DNA of 64,000 nt from the NCBI RefSeq assembly GCF_030283145.1, contig NZ_JASNWE010000007.1:62001-126000 (forward strand). The letters are read 5' to 3'. The position numbers were made by a program, and so were the translations under genes. This document shows, one piece after another, positions 60,560-64,000 of the stretch; position 1 is the stretch's first letter, and each line of letters starts with the position of its first letter. A model generated the notes under the pieces. The model saw only the letters and a list, made by a program, of their open reading frames with translations, did no database searches and was not told where the DNA came from. The stretch comes from Actinomadura xylanilytica. Its GTDB lineage: Bacteria > Actinomycetota > Actinomycetes > Streptosporangiales > Streptosporangiaceae.

Positions 60560-63091
60560 TCAGGCGGACCGGTCCCTCGCGCGGGCGCGCAAGGCGCGGG
60601 CGACGCCGTCGCGGCCCTCCGACAGGAGCCGGACCAGCGCGGCAGGCGGCTTCTGCTCGGCGATGTAGGACTCGGTGCGGTCGACTGTGGACTGCTCGAC
60701 GACCAGGAACGGGTAGGCGGCCTCGGCGAACGTCTGCGCCATGTCGCTGCTCCATTCCGTCCAGATCCGGCCGACCTCGGCGAAGTACCGGTCGGCGTAC
60801 GGCACCAGCAGGTCGGCCTGCTCGGGCTCGACGAACCCGCCGAGCGTCGCCCGGTAGACCGCGTTCGGCAGCGTCCCGCCGATGATCCGCTCCCAGGCGG
60901 CGGCCTTGGCCCCCGCGTCCGGGATCGCGGCCCGGCAGGACGCGGCTGCCCGCTCGCCCGCGGCGGTCGGGTCGCGCTTCAGCTCGGCGTCGATCTCGGA
61001 CTCGCCCGCCTCGCCGGTCACGACCAGCCGGCGCAGCAGCGACCAGCGCAGGTCGGTGTCGACCGTGAGGCCGTCCAGGACCGTGGAGCCGTCCAGCAGG
61101 GCGCGGACGAGCGCCAGGTGCTCCGCGGAGGTCGCGACGCCCGTGAACGCCTGCGTGTAGGCGAGCTGGAGGTCGGAACCGGGGGCGGAGTCCAGCGCCA
61201 GCTCGTGCAGCGCGTCCGCCATCAGCGCGAAGCCCTCGGGCCGCCATTCCGGGTCGGCGTACTGCTGCACGGCGGTCCGGGCCTGGCGGAGCAGGGTCTG
61301 GGTGACGGAGATGTCGCCGACGCCGCGGATGCCCCGGACGACCAGCTTGACGTAGTCGCGGGTGGCCATCTCGGCGTCGCGGGTCATGTCCCACGCCGCC
61401 GACCAGCACAGGGCGCGGGGCAGCCCCTCCTTGATGTCGCCGATGCCCTCGACGAGCGTGTCCAGTGAGTGCGGGTCGAGCCGGATCTTGGCGTAGGTGA
61501 GGTCGTCGTCGTTGACCAGCACCAGGTCGGGGCGCTTGTCGCCGACCAGCGCGGGCACCTCGGTGCGCGCGCCCACCACGTCGAGCTCGACCCGCCGCCG
61601 CCGGACGATGCCCTCAGGGGTGCGGTCGTACAGGCCGATCGCGACGCGGTGCGACCGCAGCGTCGGGTAGTCCTCCTTGGCCTCCTGCGCGACGGCGAAC
61701 GAGGTGAAGTTCCCGTCGCCGTCGACCTCGTACACCGGGCGCAGCGTGTTGACCTCGGCGGTCTCCAGCCACTCCTTCGACCAGGACGCCAGGTCGCGGC
61801 CCGAGGTCTCCTCGAGCGCGTCGAGGAGATCGGCCAGGACCGTGTTGCCCCACGCGTGCCGCCGGAAGTAGCGCCGCACGCCCTCCAGGAAGTTGTCGCG
61901 CCCGACGTAGGCCACGAGCTGCTTGAGGACGCTGGCGCCCTTGGCGTAGGTGATGCCGTCGAAGTTGACCTCGACCGCGCGGATGTCGGGGATGTCGGCG
62001 GCGATCGGGTGCGTGGACGGGAGCTGGTCCTGCCGGTACGCCCACGCCTTCATCAGGTTGGCGAAGCTGGTCCACGAGCTGGTCCACTTGGTCGCCTCGG
62101 ACTGGCACAGCACGCTCATGTACGTCGCGAACGACTCGTTCAGCCACAGGTCGTCCCACCAGCGCATGGTGACCAGGTCGCCGAACCACATGTGCGCCAT
62201 CTCGTGCAGGATCGTCTCGGCGCGCCGCTCGTAGGCCGCGTCGGTGACCCGCGACCGGAAGACGTAGTCCTCCAGGAACGTCACGCAGCCCGCGTTCTCC
62301 ATCGCGCCCGCGTTGAACTCCGGCACGAACAGCTGGTCGTACTTGTTGAACGGGTACGGGCGGTCGAAGACCCGCTCGAAGTAGGCGAACCCCTGCCGTG
62401 TCACGTCCAGGATCGCGCCCGCGTCCAGGTGCTCGGCGAGCGAGGCCCGGCAGAACACGCCGAGCGGGATCACGCTGCCGTCCTCGCGCCGGTACTCGTC
62501 CCGCACCACGTGGTACGGGCCGGCGACCAGCGCGGTGATGTAGGTCGAGATCGGCGGGGTCGCCGGGAAGTGCAGGCGGTTCCCCTCGATCGCGTCGGGG
62601 GCCTCGTTGGTGACGACCTCCCAGCCGTCCGGCGCGACGACCGTCAGCTCGAACGCGGCCTTCAGGTCGGGCTGGTCGAAGCAGGTGAACATGCGGTGCG
62701 CGTCGGCCGTCTCGAACTGCGAGTACAGGTACACGCTCTGGTCGACCGGATCGACGAAACGGTGCAGGCCCTCGCCCGACCGGGAGTACGCGCAGTCGGC
62801 GACGACGCGCAGCTCGTTGTCGGTGGCCAGGTCCGGCAGCGGGACGCGGCCCTTGGCGGCGTCGTAGGCGGCCGGGTCGAGCGCCGTCCCGTTGAGCGAC
62901 ACCTCCCGCACCTCGGCGCCGGCCAGGTCGACGAAGGTCGACGCGCCCGCCTCGGCGCAACCGAAGCGCACCACGGTGGTGGAGCCGAACCGTTCCCCAC
63001 CCGTCGTGAGGTCCAGCTCGACCGCGTACGACTCGACGGTGAGCAGCCGGGCCCGTTCCCGCGCCTCGTCGCGCGTGAGGTTGCCTGCCAC
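60560..63091 (-). CDS. pepN: Aminopeptidase N (M1 family)
   Basis: 843 residues. GTG 63091 follows AAGGAG and gives the standard actinobacterial N-terminus (VAGNLTRDEARERARLL). GAMEN exopeptidase motif (FNAGAMEN), zinc site HEMAHMWFGD with the third ligand Glu 18 residues further (LWLNESFATYM), and an ERAP1-like C-terminal domain. Broad cytoplasmic aminopeptidase. The gene is divergent from 63328 with a 236-bp gap. Confidence 0.96.
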   Translation of the reverse strand: MAGNLTRDEARERARLLTVESYAVELDLTTGGERFGSTTVVRFGCAEAGASTFVDLAGAEVREVSLNGTALDPAAYDAAKGRVPLPDLATDNELRVVADCAYSRSGEGLHRFVDPVDQSVYLYSQFETADAHRMFTCFDQPDLKAAFELTVVAPDGWEVVTNEAPDAIEGNRLHFPATPPISTYITALVAGPYHVVRDEYRREDGSVIPLGVFCRASLAEHLDAGAILDVTRQGFAYFERVFDRPYPFNKYDQLFVPEFNAGAMENAGCVTFLEDYVFRSRVTDAAYERRAETILHEMAHMWFGDLVTMRWWDDLWLNESFATYMSVLCQSEATKWTSSWTSFANLMKAWAYRQDQLPSTHPIAADIPDIRAVEVNFDGITYAKGASVLKQLVAYVGRDNFLEGVRRYFRRHAWGNTVLADLLDALEETSGRDLASWSKEWLETAEVNTLRPVYEVDGDGNFTSFAVAQEAKEDYPTLRSHRVAIGLYDRTPEGIVRRRRVELDVVGARTEVPALVGDKRPDLVLVNDDDLTYAKIRLDPHSLDTLVEGIGDIKEGLPRALCWSAAWDMTRDAEMATRDYVKLVVRGIRGVGDISVTQTLLRQARTAVQQYADPEWRPEGFALMADALHELALDSAPGSDLQLAYTQAFTGVATSAEHLALVRALLDGSTVLDGLTVDTDLRWSLLRRLVVTGEAGESEIDAELKRDPTAAGERAAASCRAAIPDAGAKAAAWERIIGGTLPNAVYRATLGGFVEPEQADLLVPYADRYFAEVGRIWTEWSSDMAQTFAEAAYPFLVVEQSTVDRTESYIAEQKPPAALVRLLSEGRDGVARALRARARDRSA

Positions 63092-63327
63092 GTGTACTCC
63101 TTGAGATCTTGTACCTGGGTTCCCGTATCTGGATACCCCATGTCTACCAACCACAGCCGGTCCGCGACCGTGCGGCGCGTCAACCCGTGGCCGCGCCGTC
63201 GCGACGGTGTGCGGGACCTGTGGAAATGGGCGCCGTGGAAAGGGCCCCGCGAGTGCCGGGCGCCGGGAATGGGCGGGGCGCCGTCCGAGTTGTCTGGAAC
63301 GGACGCAGATCAGCCAAGGAGGCAACG

Positions 63328-63942
63328 TTGTCGAAGGACGCCCGCACGCCCGTGGACTTCTGGTTCGACCCCAAGTGCCCCTGGGCCTGGATCACCTCGC
63401 GCTGGATCCTGGAGGTGGAGCGGCTGCGGCCCATCGAGGTCCGCTGGCACGTGATGAGCCTGGCGGTGCTGAACGAGGACAAGGACATCTCGGACGACTA
63501 CCGGCGGATGCTCGCCGACGCGTGGGGCCCGGTCCGGGTCTGCGCCGCCGCGGAGCGCGCGTACGGCCCCGAGGTCCTCGGCCGCCTCTACACCGAGATC
63601 GGCACCCGCCGGTACCAGGAGAAGCTGCCGCTGGACCGCGGGACGCTCGAGGCCGCGCTGACCGCGGCGGGTCTGGACCCGGCGCTCGCCGCCGCCGCCG
63701 AGTCGGGGGAGTTCGACGAGGCCGTCCGCGCCTCGCACCGGGACGGCATCGACCGCGTCGGCCAGGACGTCGGCACCCCGGTGATCGAGGTCGCCGGCAG
63801 CGCGTTCTTCGGCCCGGTCATGTCGCCGATCCCGCGCGGCGAGGCCGCCGCCGCGCTGTTCGACGGCGTGGTGGCCGTGGCGTCCACACCCGGCTTCTTC
63901 GAGCTCAAGCGGACCCGGACGGCGGACCCGATCTTCGACTGA
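63328..63942 (+). CDS. DsbA-family protein, mycothiol-dependent nitroreductase Rv2466c type
   Basis: 204 residues from TTG 63328, directly after AAGGAGG; no ATG or GTG lies in the conserved N-terminus. Thioredoxin fold with VDFWFDPKCPWAWITSRWILEVE: CPWA carries only the first cysteine of the CPWC motif, as in many actinobacterial relatives, making it a one-cysteine enzyme. Further DVGTPVIEVAGSAFFGPVMSPIPRGEAA and FELKRTRTADPIFD are family hallmarks. Uses or resolves mycothiol. Hairpin follows the stop. Confidence 0.93.
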   Translation: MSKDARTPVDFWFDPKCPWAWITSRWILEVERLRPIEVRWHVMSLAVLNEDKDISDDYRRMLADAWGPVRVCAAAERAYGPEVLGRLYTEIGTRRYQEKLPLDRGTLEAALTAAGLDPALAAAAESGEFDEAVRASHRDGIDRVGQDVGTPVIEVAGSAFFGPVMSPIPRGEAAAALFDGVVAVASTPGFFELKRTRTADPIFD

Positions 63943-63973
63943 GCGGCCCCGCCGGCCGCTTCGCCGGGGCGCC

Positions 63974-63998
63974 GCCTCCGGGCCGGCGGCCCGGAGGC
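63974..63998 (+). terminator. 11-bp hairpin at the window end
   Basis: GCCTCCGGGCC-GGC-GGCCCGGAGGC, perfect, 32 bp after the preceding stop. Likely terminator, though no T run is visible before the window ends. Confidence 0.65.
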
Positions 63999-64000
63999 GC

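Overview
The window is very GC-rich, densely coded DNA with strong third-position G/C bias and many ATGA/GTGA stop-start overlaps. Gene content points to a morphologically complex actinomycete, most likely Streptosporangiales/Thermomonosporaceae (Actinomadura-like). Supporting markers are an F420-type luciferase-like oxidoreductase, a Rv2466c-like mycothiol-linked protein, maleylpyruvate-isomerase/DinB-fold proteins, the HTH-DUF5753 + DUF397 + anti-sigma-type ATPase module, paired dynamin-like GTPases beside a second-type SSB, and many NarL-type two-component and Ser/Thr kinase genes. This placement is inference; no rRNA, tRNA, CRISPR array or insertion sequence was seen.

Layout. 1-3.1 kb: two tandem paralogous Ser/Thr kinases (the first cut by the window edge) and a TetR regulator. 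3.4-7.8 kb: an SOS-controlled DUF6504-dnaE2 mutasome unit with a clear promoter and LexA box. 7.8-11 kb: two membrane proteins and a NarL-type two-component system. 11-16 kb: small genes with operator-like repeats, a methyltransferase, a divergent XRE regulator/NmrA pair, a DinB-fold protein and an alpha/beta hydrolase. 16-19 kb: a ThDP enzyme (acetolactate synthase-like) downstream of an LLM oxidoreductase that carries a KstR-like box. 19-21 kb: DUF397, DUF5753-HTH and HATPase genes.

21.1-32.5 kb is a cobalamin locus behind a B12 riboswitch: chelatase AAA/VWA subunit, cobO, cobB, a short acetyltransferase remnant, a CbiD C-terminal-like protein, cbiE/cbiT fusion, cobE, cobH, cobC, cobT and cobA/cysG. 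Several ring-modifying enzymes (CobI/J, CobM, CobG, CobK, CobN) are not in the window. Two genes look eroded or altered: the CbiD-like protein lacks the N-terminal half, and the CbiT SAM loop is expanded by a 12-bp repeat.

32.5-38.6 kb holds two dynamin-like GTPases translationally coupled to each other, then a DnaA-box-like site, a 27-bp palindrome directly before ssb, a structured 555-bp intergenic region and a diguanylate cyclase with a BldD-like box. 38.6-46.4 kb: EttA, thioesterase, GNAT, a secreted S37 peptidase, GH13 glucosidase, truncated haemoglobin and MscS channel. 46.6-54.7 kb: a regulator with a palindrome-covered promoter, GNAT, methyltransferase, prolyl oligopeptidase, a secreted small protein, an HNH endonuclease behind a coupled 35-codon ORF, and an FmdB zinc ribbon. 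54.8-64 kb: ilvD, a membrane NERD protein, an amidase with a leaderless-type promoter, a Cys-rich unknown, pepN and a thioredoxin-fold mycothiol-linked protein.

All function calls are from reading sequences and recalled family motifs; no database search was run.
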